From positions 1-19,888 of the forward strand of contig JBGAIO010000041.1 in the NCBI GenBank assembly GCA_044225415.1: 19,888 nt of DNA, read 5' to 3'. The translations under genes were made by a program, and so were the position numbers. The notes under the pieces were generated by a model. It did not search any database and was not told where the DNA came from. It saw nothing but the letters and a program-made list of their open reading frames with translations. This DNA comes from JALORV01 sp044225415. GTDB lineage: Bacteria > Pseudomonadota > Gammaproteobacteria > Burkholderiales > Burkholderiaceae_F. This document shows, one piece after another, positions 7,237 to 14,115 of the stretch (position 1 is the first letter of the stretch; the number at the start of each line of letters is the position of its first letter).

Positions 7237-8226
7237 TCAGAAACCGATGCGGGCTTTCTTGACGCCGCGATCGTCGATGACGTCGTCGGCGCGCACTTCA
7301 TCGCGGCCATCGAGCTTGGCGTTGCCGAACGCGGCCAGCAGCACGCGGCGCATCTCGCGCGGCTTCAGGCGCGCCACGCGGTCGAGCGCTTCGGCGCCGA
7401 GCTGCGTCGGAAACGCGCGGCCCCAGGCGTGCTCGCCGCGCAGTTCGTCGTAGATGCCCTGCGCAATGCGCCGCGAACCATCGAAGTCCGGCGGCTCGAT
7501 GGCGTAGACGTTCATGCGGTTGAGGATGGGCTCGGGGATGCCGCGTGCCTCGTTGGCGGTGGCGATCCACACCACCTCGGATGCATCGATCGGCACTTCC
7601 GCGAACTCGTCGACGAAATCGCACGCGGTGTCGTGTTCGAGCAGCGTGTACAGGCTGCCGAGCGGGTCGTACTGGCTGTCGCCGCTCGCCTTGTCGATCT
7701 CGTCGACGACGATGACCGGGTTGGCGTAGTCGCCGTTGACCAGCGAGTCGAACACCTTGCCGGGCCGCGCATTCTTCCACTGCGCCGATGCGCCGGACAG
7801 GATCCAGCCCGCGGTCAGCGAGCTCATGCCGACGAAGGTGTAGCCGGTGCCGAGCAGCTTTGACAGCCGGCGCGCGAAGTGCGTCTTGCCGATGCCGGGG
7901 TCGCCGAGCAGCAGCATCGGTTCGAGCTCCAGCGGATCGTCCGACGACAGGCACAGCGCGAGCTGCTTGCGGATGTCCTCGAGCGGCGCTTCGAAGTTCG
8001 GCAGCTCCTCGATCAGCCCGTCGATGTCCGGCAGGGCCGACGGCTTGATGACGAAGCGCTGGCCGCCGCTGCGGATCATCTTCACGTAGGTCGAACGCAG
8101 CGCCTCGTTGGCGCCCGCGCCGAGTTCCTGCAGGTCCGACAGTGCCTCTTCGACGCGCGGCACCTGGTACACGTCCTTGAACCCGGCGATCGAGATCGGA
8201 GCGGGAATCGTGGCGGGCAGGGGCAT
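7237..8226 (-). CDS. Lon-like AAA+ ATPase without protease domain
   Basis: A 329-residue protein with one AAA+ module. Walker A is GDPGIGKT (residues 108-115), Walker B VIVVDEID (171-178, catalytic E176), the sensor 1 Asn is in ATAN (N225), and an arginine-finger-like R237 sits in ILNRM. The ~95-residue N-terminal region is acidic/helical and not recognised. The ATPase core resembles that of Lon, but the gene ends soon after the lid domain and has no Ser-Lys protease domain. It presumably remodels or unfolds a protein partner in the cytoplasm; the partner is unknown. I preferred ATG 8226 because GGAGGT (complement of 8231-8236) lies 4-9 bp upstream; the in-frame ATG 13 codons earlier would make the ribosome site coding. 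It is transcribed away from narL and converges on the GFA gene. MoxR-type ATPases are an alternative but a poorer fit. Confidence 0.85.
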   Translation of the reverse strand: MPLPATIPAPISIAGFKDVYQVPRVEEALSDLQELGAGANEALRSTYVKMIRSGGQRFVIKPSALPDIDGLIEELPNFEAPLEDIRKQLALCLSSDDPLELEPMLLLGDPGIGKTHFARRLSKLLGTGYTFVGMSSLTAGWILSGASAQWKNARPGKVFDSLVNGDYANPVIVVDEIDKASGDSQYDPLGSLYTLLEHDTACDFVDEFAEVPIDASEVVWIATANEARGIPEPILNRMNVYAIEPPDFDGSRRIAQGIYDELRGEHAWGRAFPTQLGAEALDRVARLKPREMRRVLLAAFGNAKLDGRDEVRADDVIDDRGVKKARIGF

Positions 8227-8254
8227 GGCAACCTCCGGCGGCGAGTCACTGTCA

Positions 8255-8280
8255 TCAAACGCCACACGTGCAGCGTTTGA
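8255..8280. promoter_or_regulatory. Inverted repeat upstream of the AAA+ gene, possible operator
   Basis: TCAAACG (8255-8261) and CGTTTGA (8274-8280) form a perfect 7-bp inverted repeat with a 12-bp spacer. It is 29 bp upstream of the chosen AAA+ start and overlaps the only alternative start. The spacing is compatible with a dimeric regulator binding on one DNA face, but I recognise no specific regulator. Confidence 0.3.
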
Positions 8281-8375
8281 TCAAGCGAAAAGCAAGACTC
8301 CTGCCAGCAATGTTGCAGATTGCGCGCGGGGATGCAAAGCACTCAAGAGGCAGGACTGCTAACGAAGAACGTGCC

Positions 8376-8448
8376 GTCGCCCCGGCGAAGGCCGGGGCCC
8401 AATATCTGCTGCGACGTCAAATTGGATCCCGGCCTTCGCCGGGATGAC
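8376..8448. repeat. Inverted pair of dispersed hairpin repeats (REP/dRS3-like)
   Basis: Two 27-bp elements, 8376-8402 and 8422-8448, lie head to head around a 19-bp spacer. They are reverse complements except for four bases, arranged as two CG/TA-type pairs. Each contains its own short hairpin; in the second, ATCCCGGC and GCCGGGAT flank a 4-nt CTTC loop. The second copy is preceded by GTCAAA and TTGGATCCC, matching the minus strand of the 2927-2966 element, so all belong to one family. The pair sits 21 bp beyond the narL stop and could form a large transcript-end structure for narXL. It occupies much of the gene-free stretch 8227-8469. Confidence 0.75.
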
Positions 8449-8469
8449 GACGCGCTGCGTTCATTTCGA

Positions 8470-9162
8470 TCACCCCGGCGCGCGCAGCCCCTGCCCCGAC
8501 GCCCACACCGCCGCTTCGACGCGCGAGCGGAAGCCGAGCTTCTTCAGCAGGTGCTTGACATGCACCTTGACGGTGCCTTCGGCGATCGACAGCTGGCGCG
8601 CGATGACCTTGTTGCTCTGCCCGCCGGCGATGCAGCGCAGGACGGCGAGTTCGCGGTCGGTGAGTTCACGCAGGTCGCGCCGCACGCCGCGCGCTTCGTC
8701 GCGCAGCGCATCGGCCAGTGCCTCGCTCAGCGAATCGCTGATGACGGTGCGCCCGTCGAGCGCGCCGCGCACGCGATCGAGCAGTTCCTCGGGCTCCATG
8801 TCCTTCAGCAGGTAGCCGTCGGCGCCCGCGCGCAGCGCGGCCATCAGGTCCTCGCGCGCATCCGACACGGTCAGCATCACGACGCGGCGCGACGGGTCTT
8901 CGTCCTTCAGCGCCGCGAGGATCTCCATGCCGCCGCTGCCCTTCAGGTGCAGGTCGAGCAGCGTGAGATCGGGTTCCTTCTCCGTGGCAAGGCGCACTGC
9001 GCTCGCGTAGTCGCCCGCCTCGCCGACCACCTCGAAGCTCGGCTCCAGCCGCAGCAGCTGCACCACGCCCTTGCGGAACAGCGGATGGTCGTCCACCACC
9101 AGGATCGTGTGGTGCGCCACGTCCGGCGACTGTGCCGGCGGTGGTGCAACGGGCGTCAGCAT
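8470..9162 (-). CDS. narL: Nitrate/nitrite response regulator NarL
   Basis: A 230-residue LuxR/FixJ-class regulator. The receiver domain (about 18-135) shows the acidic pair D24-D25, phosphoacceptor D70 (LLDLHL), a Thr switch in MLTVSD and Lys in YLLKD. The helix-turn-helix domain (about 165-225) carries the characteristic LTDRELAVLRCIAGGQSNKVIA pattern, shown here only in part as SNKVIARQLSIAEGTVKVHV. Phosphorylated by NarX, it should bind TACYYMT-type heptamers such as the 7-2-7 site at 11247-11262 and activate the nar genes. ATG 9162 is chosen because GGAGAG (complement of 9167-9172) lies just upstream; the longer frame adds a basic stretch that would overlap narX. It starts 28 bp after the narX stop, so the two form a narXL operon. 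Confidence 0.93.
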   Translation of the reverse strand: MLTPVAPPPAQSPDVAHHTILVVDDHPLFRKGVVQLLRLEPSFEVVGEAGDYASAVRLATEKEPDLTLLDLHLKGSGGMEILAALKDEDPSRRVVMLTVSDAREDLMAALRAGADGYLLKDMEPEELLDRVRGALDGRTVISDSLSEALADALRDEARGVRRDLRELTDRELAVLRCIAGGQSNKVIARQLSIAEGTVKVHVKHLLKKLGFRSRVEAAVWASGQGLRAPG

Positions 9163-9190
9163 CGTGCTCTCCTGCAGTACGCGAAGGCGT

Positions 9191-11173
9191 TCACGCCGTC
9201 GTCTGTTCGCGGGCACCCGTCGGGCCCGCACTCCCGGCGCCGCTCACTTCGCCCACACTGCTCGCACCGCTCGCACCGCCGAAGGCCGTGTGCGGCCGGA
9301 AGCGCAGTCGCACGCGCGTGCCCGCCGGCGAGCGCGCTTCGATGTCGAGCCTGCCGCCGACCGACGCTGCGCGGTCGCCCATGATCGACAGCCCGAAGTG
9401 GCCGTGCGGCGAACGCGCAACGGCGATGCCGATGCCGTCGTCCTCCACCCGCACCTCGATGCTGCCGTCGGCCATGCGCTGCAACGCCACCCATGCGTGC
9501 GTCGCGTGGGCATGGTGCTCGATGTTGGTCAGCGCCTCGCGCACGACCTGCAGCACGTGCACCTGTTCGTTGGCCGACAGCTCGGTGCTCATCAGCTCGT
9601 TGTCCAGCGTGGCGCGCACGCCGGAGCGGCGCTCGAATTCCGCGACCGCATCGCGCAGCAGGCCGCCGACGCCTTCCTGTCCCAGGCTCAGGCGGAACGT
9701 CGTCAGCAGCTCGCGCAGCTGCCGGTAGGCGGTCGACACACCCTCGCGCATCTCGGCGAGCACCGATGTCGTCTGCGGCGACGCGCCGCGCTCCTCGAGG
9801 CTGGCCGCAAGACGCACGATCTGGATCTTCGTGTACGACAGCGACTGCGCCAGCGAATCGTGCAGTTCGCGGGCAATGGCCGCGCGCTCCTCCAGCACGC
9901 CGAGCTGGCGGTGCTCCTCGCGGCGCTCGGCGGCCGCCAGCGCGGCGCCGATGTGCCGGCCGACGGTGGCGGCGAGTTCGAGTTGCCAGGCTTCCAGGGC
10001 GCGTCCCGGCGGCAGCACCAGCGGCATCACGCCGTAGCTGACGCCGCCGTCGGCCAGCGGAATGCCGATGACGCGGCGCTCGCCCGCGACACCGGGTTCG
10101 ATGCGCCATGTGACCGACCCGTCGGCGCCCGGCGCACAGCGGACGCACTCGCCATGGTGGCCCGGGCCTGCAGCGGGGTCGTCGAGCAGGCAGGCGCGCA
10201 CGCCCTCCTCGTCGCGCGCCAGCGGCAGACCGCGCAGGGTGCCGCCATGACGCGAGCAGATGACGCCGGCCTCGGCGCCCAGCGCCTTGCGCACCATCGT
10301 CAGCACGCCGGTCAGCACCGTCGCATCGAGCGGCCGGTCGGCCAGCATGCGCGTGGTCTCGTACAGCAGCGCCAGCGATTCGTTGCGCCGCTCCAGGTCG
10401 CGGGTCTTCTCCGCGACCTGCTTCTCGAGCGATCCGTACAGCCGCGCCAGGTCATCGACCATGAAGTTGAAGGTCTGTCCGAACTGGCCGATCTCGTCGG
10501 GGCCGGTGTCCTCGGCGCGCACGGCGAAGTTGCCGGTGCGCACCTGCCGCGCCGCCTCCGCCAGCCGCGCGATCGGCTTGAAGACCTCGCTGTTCAGCAG
10601 CACGAGCGCCCCGGCCACGAGCAGCATCATCACGAAGAAGCCGGCGCCCAGCACCAGCCGCAGCCACTGGATGCGGCTTTCGAGGTCCTGTTCGATCTGC
10701 TGCACCAGCACGTCGACGTCGGCGACGAAGGCCGGCACCGTCGCCAGGAAGACGGCTCGCTGCTCTTCGCTGGCCACGGCGCGGCGCGCCAGCGGACGGA
10801 TGGTGCTGAACCAGTGGCCGACGATGCGTTCGTAGGTGCGCCGCACCGGATTCTTCGCATCCGTCGGGATGCTGCGCAGCAGCGCCGGATTCTGCAGGCG
10901 GCGTTCGAACTCCCCGATCGCGCTCTCGGCGCGCTGCTGCCGTTCCTCGACGTCGCCGCGCGTGTCGGCCACACGCGTCGACAGCGCGTACGACTGCATG
11001 CGCAGCGAGCCCGAGATGTTGATCGCGCTGGCCTTGCCGGTGGACTGCTCGGCGAACACTGTCGCAGCGACGATCACCGACAGTCCGAGCAGCGCGACCA
11101 CGGACAGCACGACGCCGACGCGCACCAGCGTCGACCCCGTCCACAACCGCTTGAAGCCCGCGAATTCGCTCAT
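9191..11173 (-). CDS. narX: Nitrate/nitrite sensor histidine kinase NarX
   Basis: A 660-residue membrane sensor. Two hydrophobic segments (about 18-40 and 185-205) bound a periplasmic helical domain. Residues 46-62 match the nitrate-binding P box of NarX/NarQ (GKASAINISGSLRMQSY, with R58). A HAMP segment follows the second span, then a coiled signalling helix (LEKQVAEKTRDLERR). A GAF-like central module comes next, with four cysteines within ~50 residues (the last two CVRC). The HisKA_3 transmitter has phosphoacceptor H438 in LHDSLAQS, an N box (REALTNIEHHAHA), VEDDGIGIA and GHFGLSIMGDRA. It should autophosphorylate on nitrate binding and pass phosphate to NarL, encoded just downstream. The ATG at 11173 has only a weak Shine-Dalgarno. 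It is transcribed divergently from narK1 across a 202-bp control region. Confidence 0.93.
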   Translation of the reverse strand: MSEFAGFKRLWTGSTLVRVGVVLSVVALLGLSVIVAATVFAEQSTGKASAINISGSLRMQSYALSTRVADTRGDVEERQQRAESAIGEFERRLQNPALLRSIPTDAKNPVRRTYERIVGHWFSTIRPLARRAVASEEQRAVFLATVPAFVADVDVLVQQIEQDLESRIQWLRLVLGAGFFVMMLLVAGALVLLNSEVFKPIARLAEAARQVRTGNFAVRAEDTGPDEIGQFGQTFNFMVDDLARLYGSLEKQVAEKTRDLERRNESLALLYETTRMLADRPLDATVLTGVLTMVRKALGAEAGVICSRHGGTLRGLPLARDEEGVRACLLDDPAAGPGHHGECVRCAPGADGSVTWRIEPGVAGERRVIGIPLADGGVSYGVMPLVLPPGRALEAWQLELAATVGRHIGAALAAAERREEHRQLGVLEERAAIARELHDSLAQSLSYTKIQIVRLAASLEERGASPQTTSVLAEMREGVSTAYRQLRELLTTFRLSLGQEGVGGLLRDAVAEFERRSGVRATLDNELMSTELSANEQVHVLQVVREALTNIEHHAHATHAWVALQRMADGSIEVRVEDDGIGIAVARSPHGHFGLSIMGDRAASVGGRLDIEARSPAGTRVRLRFRPHTAFGGASGASSVGEVSGAGSAGPTGAREQTTA

Positions 11174-11246
11174 CGCCCGGCCAGCATCCGATCCGTACTC
11201 ACCGCACGCATTCTGCCTGCGCCCGCCTCGCGCGTAGTACAGGTCT

Positions 11247-11262
11247 TACTCCGTTGTGAGTA
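11247..11262. promoter_or_regulatory. Putative NarL 7-2-7 binding site
   Basis: TACTCCG-TT-GTGAGTA matches the known NarL inverted heptamer arrangement (TACYYMT-N2-AKRRGTA) at 12 of 14 defined positions, with perfect outer TACTC/GAGTA arms. Its centre is 53 bp upstream of the FNR-type box centre, i.e. around -94 from the inferred narK1 start, comparable to the upstream NarL sites of known nar promoters. It lies 74 bp before the narX start and could also control narXL. A single TACTCAC heptamer at 11196-11202 is a weaker second candidate. Confidence 0.65.
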
Positions 11263-11300
11263 GGCGCGCGTCACCCTGAGGGCGAGCCCGCCGGTGCGGC

Positions 11301-11314
11301 TTGACCTGCATCAT
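11301..11314 (+). promoter_or_regulatory. FNR/Anr-type box of the narK1 promoter
   Basis: TTGACCTGCATCAT matches TTGAT-N4-ATCAA at 8 of 10 defined bases. Its centre (11307.5) is about 41 bp upstream of the start predicted from the -10-like hexamer at 11336-11341, the class II FNR position overlapping -35. This predicts anaerobic induction of narK1K2GH. Confidence 0.7.
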
Positions 11315-11335
11315 GAATCCGCCGGTCCCGCGACC

Positions 11336-11341
11336 TACCTT
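11336..11341 (+). promoter_or_regulatory. Putative -10 hexamer of the narK1 promoter
   Basis: TACCTT keeps T1, A2 and T6 of the -10 consensus. It predicts transcription from about 11348, leaving a leader of about 28 nt with the GGGAGGG ribosome site (11363-11369) before ATG 11376. The call rests mainly on its correct distance from the FNR-type box. Confidence 0.45.
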
Positions 11342-11375
11342 GCCGCCCATTCAGCAGCGACCGGGAGGGTCTGCA

Positions 11376-12653
11376 ATGAATGCGGGACGGCAGGCGAATG
11401 CCAGCCTGAAGCGGCGGCAGTGGTCAGTGGCGATCATCAGCACGCTCGCCTTCACGGTGTGCTTTGCGGTCTGGATGATGTTCGCGGTCATCGGCATCCC
11501 GATCAAGAAGATGCTGGACCTGAACGCCACACAGTTCGGCCTGCTGACCGCCACGCCGGTGCTGACCGGCTCGCTGATCCGCGTGCCGCTCGGCATGTGG
11601 ACCGACAAGTTCGGCGGCCGCATCGTGTTCTTCCTGCTGATGCTCGCCACCGTGGTGCCGATCTGGCTGATCGGCTACGCCACCGAGTACTGGCAGTTCC
11701 TCGCGCTGGGCCTGTTCGTCGGCCTGGCGGGTGGCTCCTTCTCGGTGGGCACGCCGTACGTAGCGCGCTGGTTCGACCGCAGGAACCAGGGCTTCGCGAT
11801 GGGCGTGTTCGGCGCCGGCAACTCGGGCGCCGCGGTCAACAAGTTCGTCGCGCCGGCGCTGGTCGTGGCCTTTGGTTGGGCGATGGTGCCGCAGGTCTAC
11901 GCGGTGGCGATGCTGGTCACGGCGCTCGCCTTCTGGATGTTCACCTACAGCGATCCGGCGCACCGCATTCCCGGCCACATCACCTACCGGCGCCAGCTGG
12001 AGGTGCTGCGCGACCCGAAGGTCTGGAAGTACTGCCAGTACTACTCGATCGTGTTCGGCGGCTATGTCGCGCTGTCGTTGTGGATGGTGCTGTACTACGT
12101 CGGCGAGTTCGGGCTCGACATCCGCGTCGCCGCGCTGCTGGCGGCATGCTTCTCGTTGCCGGGTGGCGTGCTGCGCGCCATCGGCGGCTGGCTGTCGGAT
12201 CGCTGGGGCGCGCACCGCGTGACGTGGTGGGTGATGTGGGTCAGCTGGATCTGCCTGTTCCTGCTGTCGTACCCGGCCACCACCTACACCATCACCACGG
12301 TCAACGGGCCGGTGACTTTCACGCTGGCGCACAACGTGTGGAGCTTCACCGCCCTGATGGCCGTGCTCGGCGTGGCGTGGGCGTTCGGCAAGGCCAGCGT
12401 CTTCAAGTACATCGCCGACGACTACCCGGCCAACATCGGCACCATCTCCGGCGTGGTCGGCCTGGCCGGTGGCCTCGGCGGATTCATCCTGCCGATCATG
12501 TTCGGCGCGCTGCTGGATCTCACCGGCGTGCGCTCCAGCGCTTTCATGCTGATGTACGGCGTCGTCTGGGTCAGCCTGATCTGGATGTATCGCACCGAAG
12601 TGAGCCGCGCGGAAGTCATCGGCCCGCGCGCCGCCGAATCCGCCCACGCCTGA
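11376..12653 (+). CDS. narK1: NarK1-type nitrate transporter (MFS)
   Basis: A 425-residue major facilitator protein with about 12 hydrophobic segments. The loop after the second span shows the MFS motif (RVPLGMWTDKFGGR). Two glycine-rich nitrate signature regions are visible: GLAGGSFSVGTPYVARWFD with GVFGAGNSGAAVNKF, and GVVGLAGGLGGFILPIMFG. These mark the nitrate/nitrite porter family. Position first of two narK genes and the shorter length fit type 1, regarded as a proton-coupled nitrate importer, but the symport assignment is by analogy. ATG 11376 is preferred because GGGAGGG lies 7-13 bp upstream; the longer frame from 11301 would begin inside the FNR-type box. narK2 follows after 27 bp. 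Confidence 0.92.
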   Translation: MNAGRQANASLKRRQWSVAIISTLAFTVCFAVWMMFAVIGIPIKKMLDLNATQFGLLTATPVLTGSLIRVPLGMWTDKFGGRIVFFLLMLATVVPIWLIGYATEYWQFLALGLFVGLAGGSFSVGTPYVARWFDRRNQGFAMGVFGAGNSGAAVNKFVAPALVVAFGWAMVPQVYAVAMLVTALAFWMFTYSDPAHRIPGHITYRRQLEVLRDPKVWKYCQYYSIVFGGYVALSLWMVLYYVGEFGLDIRVAALLAACFSLPGGVLRAIGGWLSDRWGAHRVTWWVMWVSWICLFLLSYPATTYTITTVNGPVTFTLAHNVWSFTALMAVLGVAWAFGKASVFKYIADDYPANIGTISGVVGLAGGLGGFILPIMFGALLDLTGVRSSAFMLMYGVVWVSLIWMYRTEVSRAEVIGPRAAESAHA

Positions 12654-12680
12654 ACGCTGCCTGCCGGCGAGAGGACATCC

Positions 12681-14087
12681 ATGGCACACAACCCTGCAAT
12701 GCCGCGGCGCGGCCGCGTGCTGGACCTCTGGAACCCGGAGGACAAGGCCTTCTGGAAGCAGGAAGGCGAGGCCATCGCGCGGCTGAACCTGTGGATCTCG
12801 GTGCCCGCGCTGTTCCTCGCGTTCGCCATCTGGCAGCTGTGGAGCGTGGTCGCGGTGAACCTCAACTCGCTGGGGTTCCGCTTCACCACCGACCAGCTGT
12901 TCTGGCTGGCAGCCGCACCCGCGCTGTCGGGCGCGACGCTGCGCATCTTCTATTCGTTCATCGTGCCGGTTGTGGGCGGGCGGCGCTGGACGGCGATCTC
13001 CACCGCTTCGCTGCTGATCCCGGCCATCGGCATCGGCTTCGCGGTACAGGACCCGACCACCTCGTTCACGACGATGCTGATCCTCGCGCTGCTGTGCGGC
13101 TTCGGCGGCGGCAACTTCAGTTCGTCGATGTCGAACATCAGCTTCTTCTTCCCGAAGGAACGCAAAGGCTCTGCGCTCGGGGTCAACGCAGGCCTCGGCA
13201 ATCTCGGCGTCTCCAGCGTGCAGTTCCTCGCGCCGCTGGTGGTGACGATGCCGGTGTGGGGTCCGCTGTCGGGCGCGCCGCAGACCCTCGTCACCAAGGC
13301 CGGTCAGTCGCAGATCTGGGCGCAGAACGCCGCGTTGATCTGGGTGCCGTTCATCGCCCTGGCCGCGGTGCTGGCGTGGATCTTCATGAACGACATCGCC
13401 TCGGCGAAGGCGTCGTTCCGCGACCAGGCCGTGATCTTCCGTCGCAGGCACAACTGGCTGATGTGCTGGCTCTACCTCGGCACCTTCGGCTCGTTCATCG
13501 GCTATGCAGCCGGCTTCCCGCTGCTGATCAAGAGCCAGTTCCCGGCCATCAATCCGCTGCACTACGCATGGATGGGGCCTCTCGTGGGCGCACTGGTGCG
13601 GCCTTTCGGCGGCTATCTGGCCGACCGCATGGGCGGTGCACGCGTCACGTTCTGGAACTTCATCGCGATGGCACTGGGCGTGGTCGGCGTTCTGTACTTC
13701 CTCCCGTCGGGCGCCTCCGGCGGCAGCTTCGCCGGCTTCTTCGCGATGTTCGTGCTGCTGTTCCTGACCACGGGGATCGGCAACGGCTCGACGTTCCGCA
13801 TGATCCCGATCATCTTCATGACCGAGCGGCAGCGCGCCGCCGGCAGGGACGCCGCCGCGCAGGAGCAGGCCGTACGCGACGGCAACAAGGAAGCGGCGGC
13901 CGTGCTGGGCTTCTCTGCCGCCATCGCGGCCTACGGCGGCTTCTTCATTCCCAAGAGCTACGGCTCCTCGATCACGCTGACCGGCGGGCCGGAGTTCGCG
14001 CTGTACTGCTTCATCTTCTTCTACGTCACGTGCATTGCCGTCACGTGGTGGTTCTACGCACGACGCAACGCGCCGATGCCGTGCTGA
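12681..14087 (+). CDS. narK2: NarK2-type nitrate/nitrite transporter (MFS)
   Basis: A 468-residue MFS protein, the second member of a tandem pair. The nitrate signature is clear: CGFGGGNFSSSMSNISFFFP, then KERKGSALGVNAGLGNLG. A second glycine-rich signature near the C-terminus (VLGFSAAIAAYGGFFIPKSY) is preceded by a cytoplasmic loop with RQRAAGRDAAAQEQ. Type 2 proteins are thought to exchange nitrite for nitrate, matching the need to remove nitrite made by NarG. GAGAGGA lies 7-13 bp before ATG 12681. narG starts 28 bp past the stop. Directionality of transport cannot be read from sequence. Confidence 0.92.
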   Translation: MAHNPAMPRRGRVLDLWNPEDKAFWKQEGEAIARLNLWISVPALFLAFAIWQLWSVVAVNLNSLGFRFTTDQLFWLAAAPALSGATLRIFYSFIVPVVGGRRWTAISTASLLIPAIGIGFAVQDPTTSFTTMLILALLCGFGGGNFSSSMSNISFFFPKERKGSALGVNAGLGNLGVSSVQFLAPLVVTMPVWGPLSGAPQTLVTKAGQSQIWAQNAALIWVPFIALAAVLAWIFMNDIASAKASFRDQAVIFRRRHNWLMCWLYLGTFGSFIGYAAGFPLLIKSQFPAINPLHYAWMGPLVGALVRPFGGYLADRMGGARVTFWNFIAMALGVVGVLYFLPSGASGGSFAGFFAMFVLLFLTTGIGNGSTFRMIPIIFMTERQRAAGRDAAAQEQAVRDGNKEAAAVLGFSAAIAAYGGFFIPKSYGSSITLTGGPEFALYCFIFFYVTCIAVTWWFYARRNAPMPC

Positions 14088-14115
14088 ACCCGATGACTGC
14101 TGCGAAGGAGCACCC

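Noticed and set aside
9071..11263. 730-codon open frame on the plus strand over narX
   Set aside because: Opposite strand of a fully recognisable NarX/NarL pair; repetitive Arg/Gln/His composition with no domain.
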